Part shown: positions 1 to 7,655 of the stretch, piece after piece
How positions within the stretch are numbered: position 1 is the stretch's first letter
How the letters are laid out: the number at the start of each line of letters is the position of its first letter
NCBI RefSeq assembly: GCF_001440395.1
Contig: NZ_LLXZ01000227.1
Location: 30,513 to 72,817 of the forward strand
Length of the DNA: 42,305 nucleotides
Direction of reading: 5' to 3'
From: Bradyrhizobium jicamae
GTDB lineage: Bacteria > Pseudomonadota > Alphaproteobacteria > Rhizobiales > Xanthobacteraceae
Position numbers and translations under genes: made by a program
The notes under the pieces: model-generated
What the model was told of the DNA's origin: nothing
The model's input: the letters and a program-made list of their open reading frames with translations, nothing else
Databases searched by the model: none

Positions 1-368
1 ACCGCGTCGCGCAGTTGCAGCACGGTCGCCGTATCCATAATGTCCTGGGTGGTCGCGCCCCAATGCAGATAGCGGCCGGATTCGCCCAGTCGCTCCGATA
101 GCTGGCGGACCAGGCCGACAATGGGATAGCCGACATTCTCGGTGTCGCGCTTCAACTGTTCGCTGTCGAGCGTGACCGCCGGCGCCTGCCGCGCGATCGC
201 CTCGGCCGCCTCGCGCGGGATCACACCGATCTCGCCCTGGGCCACGGCAAGCGCCACCTCGGCCTGCACATACGCCTTGAGCTGCGCTTCGTCGGAAAAT
301 ACCGCCCGCATGGAGGGCGTCGAGAAAACGTCGCGATAAAGGGCGCTGTCGAACATCGTGCTGGCCAC
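1..368 (-). CDS. 3-carboxy-cis,cis-muconate cycloisomerase-like lyase (5' part only)
   Basis: Read on the minus strand, the frame gives MFDSALYRDVFSTPSMRAVF and later HWGATTQDIMDTA, a pattern typical of the fumarase/aspartase superfamily, closest to PcaB-type cycloisomerases and adenylosuccinate lyases. About 120 residues are present; the rest lies beyond base 1. Two starts are possible: GTG at 368, with AGGAAGG about 10 nt upstream, or ATG at 356, which has no good ribosome site. I chose the GTG. PcaB acts in protocatechuate catabolism, but other lyases of the superfamily share this N-terminus, so the substrate is not settled. It diverges from a GntR regulator that probably controls it. Confidence 0.8.
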   Translation of the reverse strand, partial: MASTMFDSALYRDVFSTPSMRAVFSDEAQLKAYVQAEVALAVAQGEIGVIPREAAEAIARQAPAVTLDSEQLKRDTENVGYPIVGLVRQLSERLGESGRYLHWGATTQDIMDTATVLQLRDA

Positions 369-392
369 GCGCGTGTTTCCTTCCTGTTAATA

Positions 393-419
393 TGTACGGC
401 CATATGATTGATGCGTACA
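393..419. promoter_or_regulatory. Candidate GntR operator in divergent promoter
   Basis: Inverted repeat TGTACG (393-398), 15-nt spacer, CGTACA (414-419), between the lyase start and the GntR start. The surrounding bases are AT-rich compared with the flanking genes. Placement between divergent genes fits autoregulation plus control of the lyase. Function is inferred. Confidence 0.45.
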
Positions 420-495
420 AATTTGTCAAGCTCCGGTGCGCGGGCTATCGAAGCCGTGCTATGGCAGCGGCCCGACCCCGCGAGAACCGTTCGAC

Positions 496-1278
496 ATGCC
501 CATCTACGAGGACATTGCCCGCGATCTGCTGGAAGCGATCCACCGCGGCCAATATCCGGTCGGCGGCCTGATCCCGACTGAGCTCGAGCTTGCCGCGCGC
601 TACGATGTCAGCCGGCAGACGGTGCGGGCGGCGATGCGCCGGCTCACCGAGCTCGGGGCGGTGTCGCGCCGGAAGGGCTCCGGCACGCGGGTCGAAAGCC
701 GCGAGCGTCCGCAGGAAAGCTTTCAGCAGACGCTGGGCGCATTGAGCGATCTCGTTGAACTCGCCGCGGCGACGGACCGCGATATCAGGCGTATCGAGAC
801 TGTCGTCATGGATCGCCAGGCCGCGAAGCGTTTTGGCTGCCAGCCAGGGTCACGCTGGCTTCGGATCCCGTACGTTCGTGCTTCGACAAAACCCAAAAGC
901 GCGCCGCTCGCCTGGGTCAATGTTTATGTCGAGGAGAGCTATGCGGATGCCGTAAGCGACATCCGGAAAGACCGCCGCCTGGTCTGTGACATGATTGCGG
1001 ACAGCTACGGCGTGATCGCTTCCGAAGTGCATCAGACCGTGGCGGCGACCGTGATTCCGACCGAATACGCGAAGGCGCTGGGGGCGGAAGCCGGATCGCC
1101 CGCGCTCGAAGTCATCCGCCGTTATCTGGACGCGCACGGCCGTCTGTTCGAAATATCGGAAAGCATCCATCCCGCCGGTCGATACGTCGTAACTTCGGTG
1201 CTGAAGCGCGTCGGCAATCAGGCAACGGCGGATGGCCGCCCGGTGCGATCTTCCGGCAAGGCCAAATCGCGCGCCTGA
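496..1278 (+). CDS. GntR family transcriptional regulator, HutC/UTRA type
   Basis: The 260-residue protein begins MPIYEDIARDLLEAI and has the GntR winged helix at about residues 1-70, with TELELAARYDVSRQTVRAAM as the recognition helix region. The remainder fits a UTRA effector domain (about 90-240), where ligands such as organic acids bind in this family. The frame stays open upstream to a GTG at 436, but that extension does not resemble the family, so ATG 496 was preferred; neither start has a strong ribosome site. It is divergent from the PcaB-like lyase, which makes that gene the likely target and an aromatic-acid metabolite a plausible effector (inference). Confidence 0.88.
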   Translation: MPIYEDIARDLLEAIHRGQYPVGGLIPTELELAARYDVSRQTVRAAMRRLTELGAVSRRKGSGTRVESRERPQESFQQTLGALSDLVELAAATDRDIRRIETVVMDRQAAKRFGCQPGSRWLRIPYVRASTKPKSAPLAWVNVYVEESYADAVSDIRKDRRLVCDMIADSYGVIASEVHQTVAATVIPTEYAKALGAEAGSPALEVIRRYLDAHGRLFEISESIHPAGRYVVTSVLKRVGNQATADGRPVRSSGKAKSRA

Positions 1279-1317
1279 CGCAGCCGGAAGAATTAGAGGC
1301 AGGCATCCAGAACGCAA

Positions 1318-1352
1318 ATGGCGAGCAGGGAGGGGGGATCCCTGCTCGCCAT
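1318..1352. terminator. 14-bp hairpin after the GntR gene
   Basis: Perfect inverted repeat: arms 1318-1331 and 1339-1352, starting ATGGCGAGC, with a 7-nt G-rich loop. No T-run follows on either strand. It sits between the GntR gene and the convergent small exported-protein gene, so it probably stops or stabilises both transcripts. Confidence 0.6.
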
Positions 1353-1396
1353 CACTGCGGTTCCTTGGAGGTGGGGGGCGGAACCAAATCTTGCCG

Positions 1397-1654
1397 TTAC
1401 GGGGTGCGGTCGGCGGTCACCAGGCGGGCTTCACGAACACCCGCATTGGAGCCGGCGGTGCGGAGGCAGGAGGCATCGAAATTCGGCCAGGCCTGCTGCG
1501 CGCAATCCTTGCCGACGGTGCGGACCGGCAGGCGGTCGCCCTTGGCCAGCGCCTGCGGCACGCTGGCTTCGACCTGCGGCGCAAAGCCGGGCAGGACGGT
1601 CAGCGCGGCAGCGATGAACGCGGCAGCAGCGACTGCAGAAAAAGCCTTGATCAT
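1397..1654 (-). CDS. Small exported protein, unknown function
   Basis: 85 residues starting MIKAFSAVAAAAFIAAAL, a clear signal peptide with a lysine near the N-terminus and probable cleavage near VEA-SVPQ. The mature part has two cysteines (KDCAQQAWPNFDASCLR) that could form one disulfide. The frame is open upstream to 1723, but signal peptide position fixes the start at 1654. It resembles small conserved exported proteins common in Bradyrhizobium; no function is known to me. Confidence 0.7.
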   Translation of the reverse strand: MIKAFSAVAAAAFIAAALTVLPGFAPQVEASVPQALAKGDRLPVRTVGKDCAQQAWPNFDASCLRTAGSNAGVREARLVTADRTP

Positions 1655-1868
1655 GACGGTCCCCTGTCGTGGGCCCTTCGCGGCCCGTCGTCGTTTCGTT
1701 GGATGGACTTGTAGCCAGCGCAAGTTTCCGGCTGTCTTCGCCAGCTACGAAAATGGTTTCGTCCCGGCCGAGTTTTGTTTCGTCGGCCAGTGGCGGACGA
1801 AACATTCCGGCCCGCCCCGGGAAGACGCTCGGCGCGGGGGACTGGTTCATTGGCCGATCTGAAATAAA

Positions 1869-1900
1869 AAGCCGGCCCCCGGTGGAACCGGGTCCGGCTT
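1869..1900 (-). terminator. Hairpin with T-run on the minus strand, upstream of coaD
   Basis: AAGCCGG at 1869 pairs with CCGGCTT ending at 1900; the inner CCCGGT/ACCGGG extends the stem to about 14 bp with one mismatch. Read leftward it is followed by TTTTTATTT, the form of an intrinsic terminator. No leftward gene lies immediately to its right, so it may be a remnant or may protect coaD from antisense transcription. Confidence 0.5.
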
Positions 1901-1932
1901 GCCGGGCCGCCCGGGGCGAGGTAGGAGGGTCC

Positions 1933-2430
1933 ATGCCCCGTATCGCGCTTTACCCCGGCTCTTTCGATCCCGTCACCAATGGCCATCTGGACGTGGTCCG
2001 GAACGCCGTCGGCCTTTGCGACCGTCTGATCGTCGCCATCGGCGTTCATCCCGGCAAAAAGCCGCTGTTTTCGACCGACGAGCGCCTGGAGATGGTCCGG
2101 GCGGTATTCGCGCCCTTGGCCGCCAAGGTCGGCTGCGAGTTCGACTGCACGACCTACGACAATCTGACGGTCACCGCGGCCCAGAAGGCCGGGGCCACCA
2201 TCATGATCCGCGGTCTGCGCGACGGCACTGACCTCGATTACGAAATGCAGATCGCGGGGATGAACGAGACCATGGCGCCGGAGGTGCACACGGTGTTTCT
2301 GCCGGCCTCGGTCGCGGTCCGCCCGATCACCGCCACACTGGTGCGCCAAATCGCGGCAATGGGCGGCGACGTATCGGCGTTCGTGCCGCCGTCGGTTGCC
2401 GCCAGCCTGAAGACCAAATTCGCGGGCTAA
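1933..2430 (+). CDS. coaD: Pantetheine-phosphate adenylyltransferase
   Basis: 165 residues, the usual length. It opens MPRIALYPGSFDPVTNGHLD, with the TxGH nucleotidyl-transferase signature of CoaD, and carries the IRGLRDGTDLDYE motif of the family. It transfers AMP from ATP to 4'-phosphopantetheine, the fourth step of coenzyme A synthesis, in the cytoplasm. ATG 1933 has a good ribosome site (GGAGGG, 4-nt gap). The two cyclophilin genes and queA follow on the same strand, an order I recall from Bradyrhizobium and relatives. Confidence 0.96.
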   Translation: MPRIALYPGSFDPVTNGHLDVVRNAVGLCDRLIVAIGVHPGKKPLFSTDERLEMVRAVFAPLAAKVGCEFDCTTYDNLTVTAAQKAGATIMIRGLRDGTDLDYEMQIAGMNETMAPEVHTVFLPASVAVRPITATLVRQIAAMGGDVSAFVPPSVAASLKTKFAG

Positions 2431-2482
2431 GGCGCCAGTACGCGTCACGACGTTTTCCTGTTTTCACATCACCGGAGCTTTC

Positions 2483-3025
2483 ATGATCCGAATTCTCGCC
2501 GTTCTCGCCGCGCTGTTCGTTGTGGCCCCCGCGATCGCGCAGCCGCTGCCCGCCAATCTCGACAAGGCGAACGCGATCGTGATCGACACCACCAAGGGTC
2601 GCATCGTGATCAAGCTGCGGAACGATCTAGCGCCCCAGCATGCCGAGCGCATCAAGCTGCTCGCGCGCGAGGGCTACTACAACAACGTGCCGTTCCATCG
2701 CGTGATCGAGGGCTTCATGGCGCAGACCGGCGACGGCAAGAATTTCAACGGCACCGGCGGCTCGAAATATCCGAACCTGCCGGCCGAATTCTCCAACGTG
2801 CCGTACAAGCGCGGCATCGTCGGCATGGCGCGCACCAGCGATCCCAACTCGGCGAATTCGCAGTTCTTCATCATGTTCGCCGAAGGCTCGTCGCTGAACG
2901 GCAAGTATACCGTGATCGGCGAAGTGGTGGCCGGCATGGATGTGGTCGACAAGATCAAGCGCGGTGAGCCGGTCGCCGATCCCGACAAGATGGTGAAGGT
3001 GCAAGTCGCATCCGACATCAAGTGA
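2483..3025 (+). CDS. Peptidyl-prolyl cis-trans isomerase, cyclophilin type, exported
   Basis: 180 residues with signal peptide MIRILAVLAALFVVAPAIAQ and a cyclophilin domain from about residue 30. Key residues are visible: PFHRVIEGFMAQTGD (catalytic Arg in FHR), and SQFFIMF with the conserved Phe residues. It should catalyse proline isomerisation during protein folding in the periplasm. It pairs with the cytoplasmic cyclophilin 420 bases downstream; the two share most of the core motifs, suggesting an old duplication. Confidence 0.93.
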   Translation: MIRILAVLAALFVVAPAIAQPLPANLDKANAIVIDTTKGRIVIKLRNDLAPQHAERIKLLAREGYYNNVPFHRVIEGFMAQTGDGKNFNGTGGSKYPNLPAEFSNVPYKRGIVGMARTSDPNSANSQFFIMFAEGSSLNGKYTVIGEVVAGMDVVDKIKRGEPVADPDKMVKVQVASDIK

Positions 3026-3029
3026 GGTC

Positions 3030-3470
3030 ATGAAACGGCCGCGCAGCAAGCCAACGCTGTGGTTTGCCGCCGCTCTGGTGTGGCTGGCGTCGGGGGCTGA
3101 CGCCTCGGCCGAGCCGCAGCAGCTCGATACCCTCAAGGACGTCTTCGCCAAGCTGTATTCGTGCTGGCAGCCGCCGTCCTACTCGCGCGCCGAGCCGATG
3201 GACATCACCGTCGTCGTCAGTTTCAACCGCACAGGCGCCATTCTCGGTCAACCCAGGATTACCTATGAATCCGGAAATCCCAGCGAGAACGACCGGATTG
3301 CGTACCGGATTGCCGTCATGGAAACCTTGCAACGCTGTACGCCGTTGTCATTTACCGAGGGACTGGGCGGTGCGGTTGCCGGCCGGCCTTTCGCGGTCAC
3401 CTTCAGAACCCGCAAACGTCCACCCAAACCAGAAGAGAAAAGAGCATGGCTGATACCGAAAATACTTTGA
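3030..3470 (+). CDS. Exported protein, possible TonB-C-like fold
   Basis: 146 residues with an N-terminal signal (KPTLWFAAALVWLASGADASA). The mature part contains MDITVVVSFNRTGAILGQPRI and later MEAL-like 'VMETLQRCTPLSF', which resembles the TonB/TolA C-terminal layout, a weak similarity. Two cysteines are present. It starts 4 nt after the first cyclophilin gene and its last 25 bases overlap the second one in another frame, so the three genes very likely form one transcript. Function unknown. Confidence 0.7.
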   Translation: MKRPRSKPTLWFAAALVWLASGADASAEPQQLDTLKDVFAKLYSCWQPPSYSRAEPMDITVVVSFNRTGAILGQPRITYESGNPSENDRIAYRIAVMETLQRCTPLSFTEGLGGAVAGRPFAVTFRTRKRPPKPEEKRAWLIPKIL

Positions 3471-3910
3471 TCCTTGAAACGACCCAGGGCCCCGTCACCA
3501 TCGAGATGCGCCCCGACCTCGCGCCCGGCCATGTCGCCCAGATCACGAAACTGGTGCGCGACGGATTCTACGATGGCATCGTGTTCCATCGCGTGATCGA
3601 GGGTTTTATGGCGCAGACCGGCTGCCCGCACGGCACCGGCACCGGCGGTTCCGGCAACAAGCTGAAGGCCGAGTTCAACAAGGAGCCGCATGTGCGCGGC
3701 ACCGTCTCGATGGCCCGCGCCGCCAACCCCGATTCTGGCGACAGCCAGTTCTTCATCTGCTTCGACGACGCTTCCTTCCTCAACGGCCAGTACACGGTCT
3801 GGGGCAAGGTCACCTCGGGCATGGAGAACGTCGACAAGATCAAGCGCGGCGAGCCGGTGCAGAACCCGGACAAGATCGTCAAGGCGCGGATGGCGCTGGA
3901 CGCGGCTTGA
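3446..3910 (+). CDS. ppiB: Peptidyl-prolyl cis-trans isomerase, cyclophilin type, cytoplasmic
   Basis: 154 residues without a signal peptide, starting MADTENTLILETTQGPVTIE. The active-site pattern VFHRVIEGFMAQTG, the GTGGSG loop and SQFFICF are all intact. Length and lack of export signal match the cytoplasmic PpiB class, which assists protein folding. The ribosome site (AAGAGAAAAGAGC) lies inside the end of the preceding gene, implying coupled expression. Confidence 0.93.
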   Translation: MADTENTLILETTQGPVTIEMRPDLAPGHVAQITKLVRDGFYDGIVFHRVIEGFMAQTGCPHGTGTGGSGNKLKAEFNKEPHVRGTVSMARAANPDSGDSQFFICFDDASFLNGQYTVWGKVTSGMENVDKIKRGEPVQNPDKIVKARMALDAA

Positions 3911-3918
3911 TGTAATCC

Positions 3919-3991
3919 GTCATACCCGGGCTTGACCCGGGTATCCATCTTGCGAAGAAGATGGATTGCCGGATCAAGTCCGGCAATGACG
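3919..3991. repeat. 73-bp imperfect palindromic dispersed repeat upstream of queA
   Basis: CGTCAT (3919-3924) and ATGACG (3986-3991) bound two nested hairpins, CCGGGCTTGACCCGG and CCGGATCAAGTCCGG, around a central ATCCATCTT/AAGATGGAT pairing. On the minus strand one frame reads IAGLDPAIH, a peptide often seen when such Bradyrhizobium repeats are translated by accident. It ends 8 bp before the queA start. Confidence 0.75.
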
Positions 3992-3999
3992 ACTTGAAC

Positions 4000-5076
4000 A
4001 TGCGCACCGATCTCTTCGACTTCGAACTTCCCCCAACCAGCATCGCGCTGCGGCCCGCCAGCCCGCGCGATGCTGCGCGCATGCTTGTGGTGCAGCAGGG
4101 CGGTGTGCTGCACGACCGCACCGTGGCCGAACTGCCGCAATGGCTGAAAGCCGGCGACCAGCTCGTCGTCAACGACACCAAGGTGATATCAGCCCAGCTC
4201 AAGGGCCGGCGCATCGGGCGCGAGACCGAGCCGAAGATCGAGGCGACGCTGATCAAGCGGCTCGACGGCTCGCGCTGGCAGGCGCTGGTCAAGCCGGCGA
4301 AGAAGCTCGCGCCCGGCGACACCGTTCGCTTCGGCAATGAGGGCAAGGTCTGCCTGCTCGGCCATCTCGACGCCGAGGTCGAGGCCAAGGGCGAGGAGGG
4401 CGAGATCACGCTGTCGTTCTCATTCCATGGCCCCACGCTGGACCAGGCCATCGCCGATCTCGGCACGCCGCCGCTGCCGCCCTATATCGCCTCCAAGCGA
4501 ACGCCTGACGATCGCGATGCCGCCGACTACCAGACCATGTTCGCGGCGAACGAGGGCGCGGTCGCGGCGCCCACGGCAGGCCTGCATTTCACGCCTGCGC
4601 TGGAGGCTGCGCTGCGCGGCGGTGGCGTCGAGCTGCACCGGCTGACCCTGCATGTCGGGGCAGGGACCTTCCTGCCGGTCAAGGTCGAGGAGACCTCCGA
4701 GCACAAGATGCACGCCGAGTGGGGTTCGATCTCGGCCGCGACAGCTGCGTCATTGAACGCCGCGCGCGCCAGGGGCGGGCGCATCATCGCCGTCGGCACC
4801 ACGTCGCTGCGGCTGTTGGAGAGCGCCACGCGCGAAGACGGTATTGTTCAGCCGTTCGACGGCGAGACCTCGATCTTCATCACGCCGGGCTATCGCTTTC
4901 GCGCGGTCGATATCCTCATGACCAATTTCCATTTGCCGCGCTCGACGCTGTTCATGCTGGTGTCGGCATTCTCCGGTCTCGACACCATGAAGCAGGCTTA
5001 CGCGCACGCGATCGCCGCCGGCTACCGGTTCTATTCCTACGGCGACGCCTGCCTGCTGTTTCGCGCGACGGACTGA
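4000..5076 (+). CDS. queA: S-adenosylmethionine:tRNA ribosyltransferase-isomerase
   Basis: 358 residues starting MRTDLFDFELPPTSIA, as typical for QueA. Motifs include VNDTKVISAQLKGRR, GAVAAPTAGLHFT, LTLHVGAGTFLPV and TNFHLPRSTLFMLVSAF. The enzyme transfers and rearranges the ribosyl group of SAM onto preQ1-modified tRNA, forming epoxyqueuosine. An upstream in-frame ATG (3961) lies within the palindromic repeat and would add non-family residues, so ATG 4000 is preferred, although no ribosome site precedes it. tgt, the previous pathway step, is usually adjacent in relatives but here lies 10.6 kb downstream. Confidence 0.96.
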   Translation: MRTDLFDFELPPTSIALRPASPRDAARMLVVQQGGVLHDRTVAELPQWLKAGDQLVVNDTKVISAQLKGRRIGRETEPKIEATLIKRLDGSRWQALVKPAKKLAPGDTVRFGNEGKVCLLGHLDAEVEAKGEEGEITLSFSFHGPTLDQAIADLGTPPLPPYIASKRTPDDRDAADYQTMFAANEGAVAAPTAGLHFTPALEAALRGGGVELHRLTLHVGAGTFLPVKVEETSEHKMHAEWGSISAATAASLNAARARGGRIIAVGTTSLRLLESATREDGIVQPFDGETSIFITPGYRFRAVDILMTNFHLPRSTLFMLVSAFSGLDTMKQAYAHAIAAGYRFYSYGDACLLFRATD

Positions 5077-5103
5077 GCCGGGCTCCCTTCACTTGAAAAA
5101 GAG

Positions 5104-5122
5104 GCCCGCCGACCGGGCGGGC
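5104..5122. terminator. Hairpin after queA
   Basis: GCCCGCC (5104-5110) pairs with GGCGGGC (5116-5122) with a 5-nt loop. The A-run lies on its left (GAAAAAGAG), so the T-run belongs to the minus-strand reading. On the plus strand it is only a stable hairpin after the queA stop. Confidence 0.45.
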
Positions 5123-5362
5123 GCAAGGTTCAGGGAGGAAGCGCTTTGACAAAGAAGCGCCAAGATTGTGTTTCTGCGATTCGGCTGATGCCGCCAAGGT
5201 CGTAGTACTACCGTGTCTACCCATCGGCGCCGCGGCCGGCCGGCGACATCGGCTGCTTTCACCCGAAAACGCATAGGTGCCGGCGGGTTTGCGCGCCGCC
5301 TACGAGGTTCCAACGCTTCATGGCGTCGGATAGGGTGCGCGCGCGATCATCTGGAGAACTTC

Positions 5363-6664
5363 ATGGACATGTCGGGTATTTTTGCGCGGTTCGTCGCGCT
5401 GATCGGCGCCGTCGCGCTGCAATGGCGCCGTCTGCAGGGATCCGCGCCAGCGCCGGCCTGGGGCAATACGCCGGCGATCCCGGAGGCGAAGCCGCAAGGC
5501 CCGATACCGACGCTGAAGATGCCGACGGCGCAGGGCTGGAGCAAGGGGCAGAAGCCGACCGCAGCACCCGGGCTCAAGGTCAACGCCTTTGCGACCGATC
5601 TCGACCACCCGCGCTGGATCAACGTGCTGCCGAATGGCGACGTCCTCATCGCCGAGGCGACACAGATCGCCGGACCGCCCAGGAGCGTGTTCCACTACGC
5701 GATGCAGGCGACGATGCGGCGCGCCGCGGCGCTCGGCGTCAGCGCCGACCGCATCACGCTGCTGCGCGATCGCGACGGCGATGGCGTCGCCGAGGCGCGC
5801 GGGGTTTTCATGGAGGGGTTGAGCCAGCCGTTCGGCATGGCGCTGGTCGGCGAGACCTTTTATGTCGGCAACACCGACGGCGTGGTGGCTTTTCCGTATT
5901 CCGCAGGCGCCGACCGGATCACCGCGGAGGGGAAAAAGCTCGTCACGTTCAAGCCCGGAGGGCACTGGACGCGGAGCCTGCTGCCGGGCGCGGACGGCAA
6001 GAAGCTCTATGCCGGTGTCGGCTCGCTCAGCAACATCGCCGAGAACGGCATGGAGGTGGAGGAGGGCCGCGCCGCGATCTATGAACTTGACCTCGTCGCC
6101 GGCACGAGCCGCATCTTCGCCAGCGGCCTGCGCAACGCCGTGGGCCTCGCCTGGGAGCCCGGCACAAGCGTGCTCTGGACCGTCGTCAACGAACGCGACG
6201 GCCTCGGCGACGAGACGCCGCCGGACTATCTGACGTCGGTGCGCGACGGCGGCTTCTACGGCTGGCCTTATTGCTACTGGGGACAGACGGTGGACGACCG
6301 CGTGCCGCAGGACCCGGCGATGGTCGCGAAAGCGATTCAACCGGACTATGCGCTCGGCGGCCACACCGCCTCGCTCGGCCTGTGCTGGATGCCGGCAGGC
6401 ACGCTGCCGGGCTTCCCGGACGGCATGGTGATTGGCCAGCATGGCTCGTGGAATCGCAGCACGCTGAGCGGTTATGCCGTCGTCTTCGTGCCGTTCGAGA
6501 ACGGCCGCCCTTCCGGCCCGGCGCGCGATATCCTGACGGGATTCCTCGCACCCGATGAGAAGGTCTCCTACGGGCGGCCAGTCGGCGTCACGCTCGGTCC
6601 CGATGGCTCGCTTCTGGTGGCCGACGATGTCGGCAACGTCATCTGGCGCGTCACGGGCGCATGA
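5363..6664 (+). CDS. Sorbosone dehydrogenase-like PQQ/beta-propeller protein
   Basis: 433 residues related to the L-sorbosone/glucose dehydrogenase beta-propeller family: LDHPRWINVLPNGDVLIAEA, DRDGDGVAEAR, SGLRNAVGLAWEP, GWPYCYWGQ and QHGSWNRS are typical. These proteins oxidise sugars or aldehydes in the periplasm using PQQ. The frame is open to 5213, but ATG 5363 has GGAGA 7 nt upstream and a hydrophobic leader (FARFVALIGAVALQ). The expected lipoprotein or signal cleavage site is missing: the leader runs directly into WRRLQGS. That may be mutation or a small frameshift. Confidence 0.85.
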   Translation: MDMSGIFARFVALIGAVALQWRRLQGSAPAPAWGNTPAIPEAKPQGPIPTLKMPTAQGWSKGQKPTAAPGLKVNAFATDLDHPRWINVLPNGDVLIAEATQIAGPPRSVFHYAMQATMRRAAALGVSADRITLLRDRDGDGVAEARGVFMEGLSQPFGMALVGETFYVGNTDGVVAFPYSAGADRITAEGKKLVTFKPGGHWTRSLLPGADGKKLYAGVGSLSNIAENGMEVEEGRAAIYELDLVAGTSRIFASGLRNAVGLAWEPGTSVLWTVVNERDGLGDETPPDYLTSVRDGGFYGWPYCYWGQTVDDRVPQDPAMVAKAIQPDYALGGHTASLGLCWMPAGTLPGFPDGMVIGQHGSWNRSTLSGYAVVFVPFENGRPSGPARDILTGFLAPDEKVSYGRPVGVTLGPDGSLLVADDVGNVIWRVTGA

Positions 6665-6666
6665 GG

Positions 6667-6759
6667 GCCGTGGGGAAAGCGAAGCGTGCGCCCACCCTTG
6701 ACGCTACCGACCGCGGATAGATGGTGGGCACGACGCTGACGCGCCTTTGCCCACCCTAC
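6667..6759. repeat. Dispersed palindromic element, copy 1 (diverged)
   Basis: Same 92-bp element as at 7549-7640. Its right end, CTTTGCCCACCCTAC, is exact; its left end is mutated (GTGGGGAAAGCGAAGCGTG). It sits between two convergent genes, starting at most 3 bases after the dehydrogenase stop and ending 4 bases before the SnoaL-like stop. Confidence 0.8.
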
Positions 6760-6763
6760 GGCA

Positions 6764-7234
6764 CTATTTTGGTGGTGCCGGCATGGCCGAGGAATGATGG
6801 TCGGCGATCAGCCAGCGCTCGCCGTTCTTGACGTAGGTGAAACTGTAACGCGCGGGCAAGGTCTTCGCCTCGCCATCCCTGCCATAGGAGAACGTGTAGT
6901 AGCCGGTGTTGATCGCCGCATTTCCGTACACGCGGATCAACTGATCGCCGAAAGCAACCTTCAGATTGGGTAGCACCTTGAAGGCGCCCACGAAATAATC
7001 TTGTAGCGCTGCTCGGTTGGAACGCACCGTCGGCGACAGCGTGCCCCAGAGCACGGCATCGTCCGCATAGAGCGCCAGGACTTTTTCGGGATCGCCTCCG
7101 GCAAGAGCTTGCCCCCATGCGGATGCCGCGGCCGCCACGTCCGTTTTCGGTTCGACCAACGCGCTGGAGCCAAACGATAGTAGCACCATGCACAGGGCAA
7201 GTGCTGCACTAGCTGCTTTTGAAAAGGATCGCAT
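6764..7234 (-). CDS. Exported SnoaL-like/DUF4440 family protein
   Basis: 156 residues from ATG 7234, which has AAGGAG about 6 nt upstream. A signal peptide (SFSKAASAALALCMVLLSFG) is followed by a cone-shaped NTF2/SnoaL-like domain: AWGQALAGGDPEKVLALYADDAVLWGT, then YFVGAF and the C-terminal WLIADHHSSAMP, typical of the SgcJ/EcaC subgroup. These proteins bind small ligands; most have no known reaction. A perfect palindrome 81 bp upstream may be its operator. Confidence 0.85.
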   Translation of the reverse strand: MRSFSKAASAALALCMVLLSFGSSALVEPKTDVAAAASAWGQALAGGDPEKVLALYADDAVLWGTLSPTVRSNRAALQDYFVGAFKVLPNLKVAFGDQLIRVYGNAAINTGYYTFSYGRDGEAKTLPARYSFTYVKNGERWLIADHHSSAMPAPPK

Positions 7235-7314
7235 GACACACTCCTTGCGAATACCGGCCAGATACGAGACGGCCTCTTGCAATGCGAGCGGCTACTGAAT
7301 GCATAAATCAACGT

Positions 7315-7333
7315 CAGGTAACGATGTTACCTG
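7315..7333. promoter_or_regulatory. Perfect 8+3+8 palindrome, candidate operator
   Basis: CAGGTAAC (7315-7322), GAT, GTTACCTG (7326-7333), 81 bp upstream of the SnoaL-like start in an AT-richer promoter stretch. The geometry fits a dimeric repressor of TetR, PadR or MarR type. No cognate regulator gene is adjacent. A second, weaker repeat (TAAGTCA/TGACTTA, 7428-7448) lies further upstream. Confidence 0.45.
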
Positions 7334-7456
7334 GCTGATGAATTGAACTTGAACTGTCCCAACCTGGCTTGGCTGTGTTTCGTGACCTCACACGAGTGAA
7401 GCTACATCATCCGCGAGCGGCGAACCATAAGTCAGAGCAGTTGACTTACTCGTGCG

Positions 7457-7493
7457 GTAGAGTGGGCAAAGGCGCGCAAGCGCCGTGTCCACA
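7457..7493. repeat. Half copy of the palindromic element, inverted
   Basis: GTAGAGTGGGCAAAGGCGCG and the following CAAGCGCCGTG match the reverse complement of the right half of the element at 7549-7640. The other half is absent. The gene-free stretch 7235-7655 holds this half copy, the 7315 palindrome and the complete copy. Confidence 0.7.
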
Positions 7494-7548
7494 CCGGCGA
7501 CCATCAGACGTCGATCCGGAATCCAAGATCGATCTCGGGCAGAGATTC

Positions 7549-7640
7549 GTAGGGTGGGCAAAGCGAAGCGTGCCCACCACTGATGCCACCGATGCGGATA
7601 GATGGTGGGCACGGCGCAAGTGCGCCTTTGCCCACCCTAC
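7549..7640. repeat. Dispersed palindromic element, complete copy (92 bp)
   Basis: Perfect 15-bp terminal inverted repeats: GTAGGGTGGGCAAAG (7549-7563) and CTTTGCCCACCCTAC (7626-7640). The interior is also partly self-complementary (GCGAAGCGTGCCCACC against GGTGGGCACGGCGCA). No ORF is inside. It lies 15 bp after the asd stop. Size and structure suit a REP- or MITE-like sequence moved by a transposase elsewhere in the genome. Confidence 0.85.
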
Positions 7641-7655
7641 GGCACAGCGGCAGCC

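Noticed and set aside
5318..6442. 374-codon open frame on the minus strand
   Set aside because: Antisense to the sorbosone-dehydrogenase-like gene.
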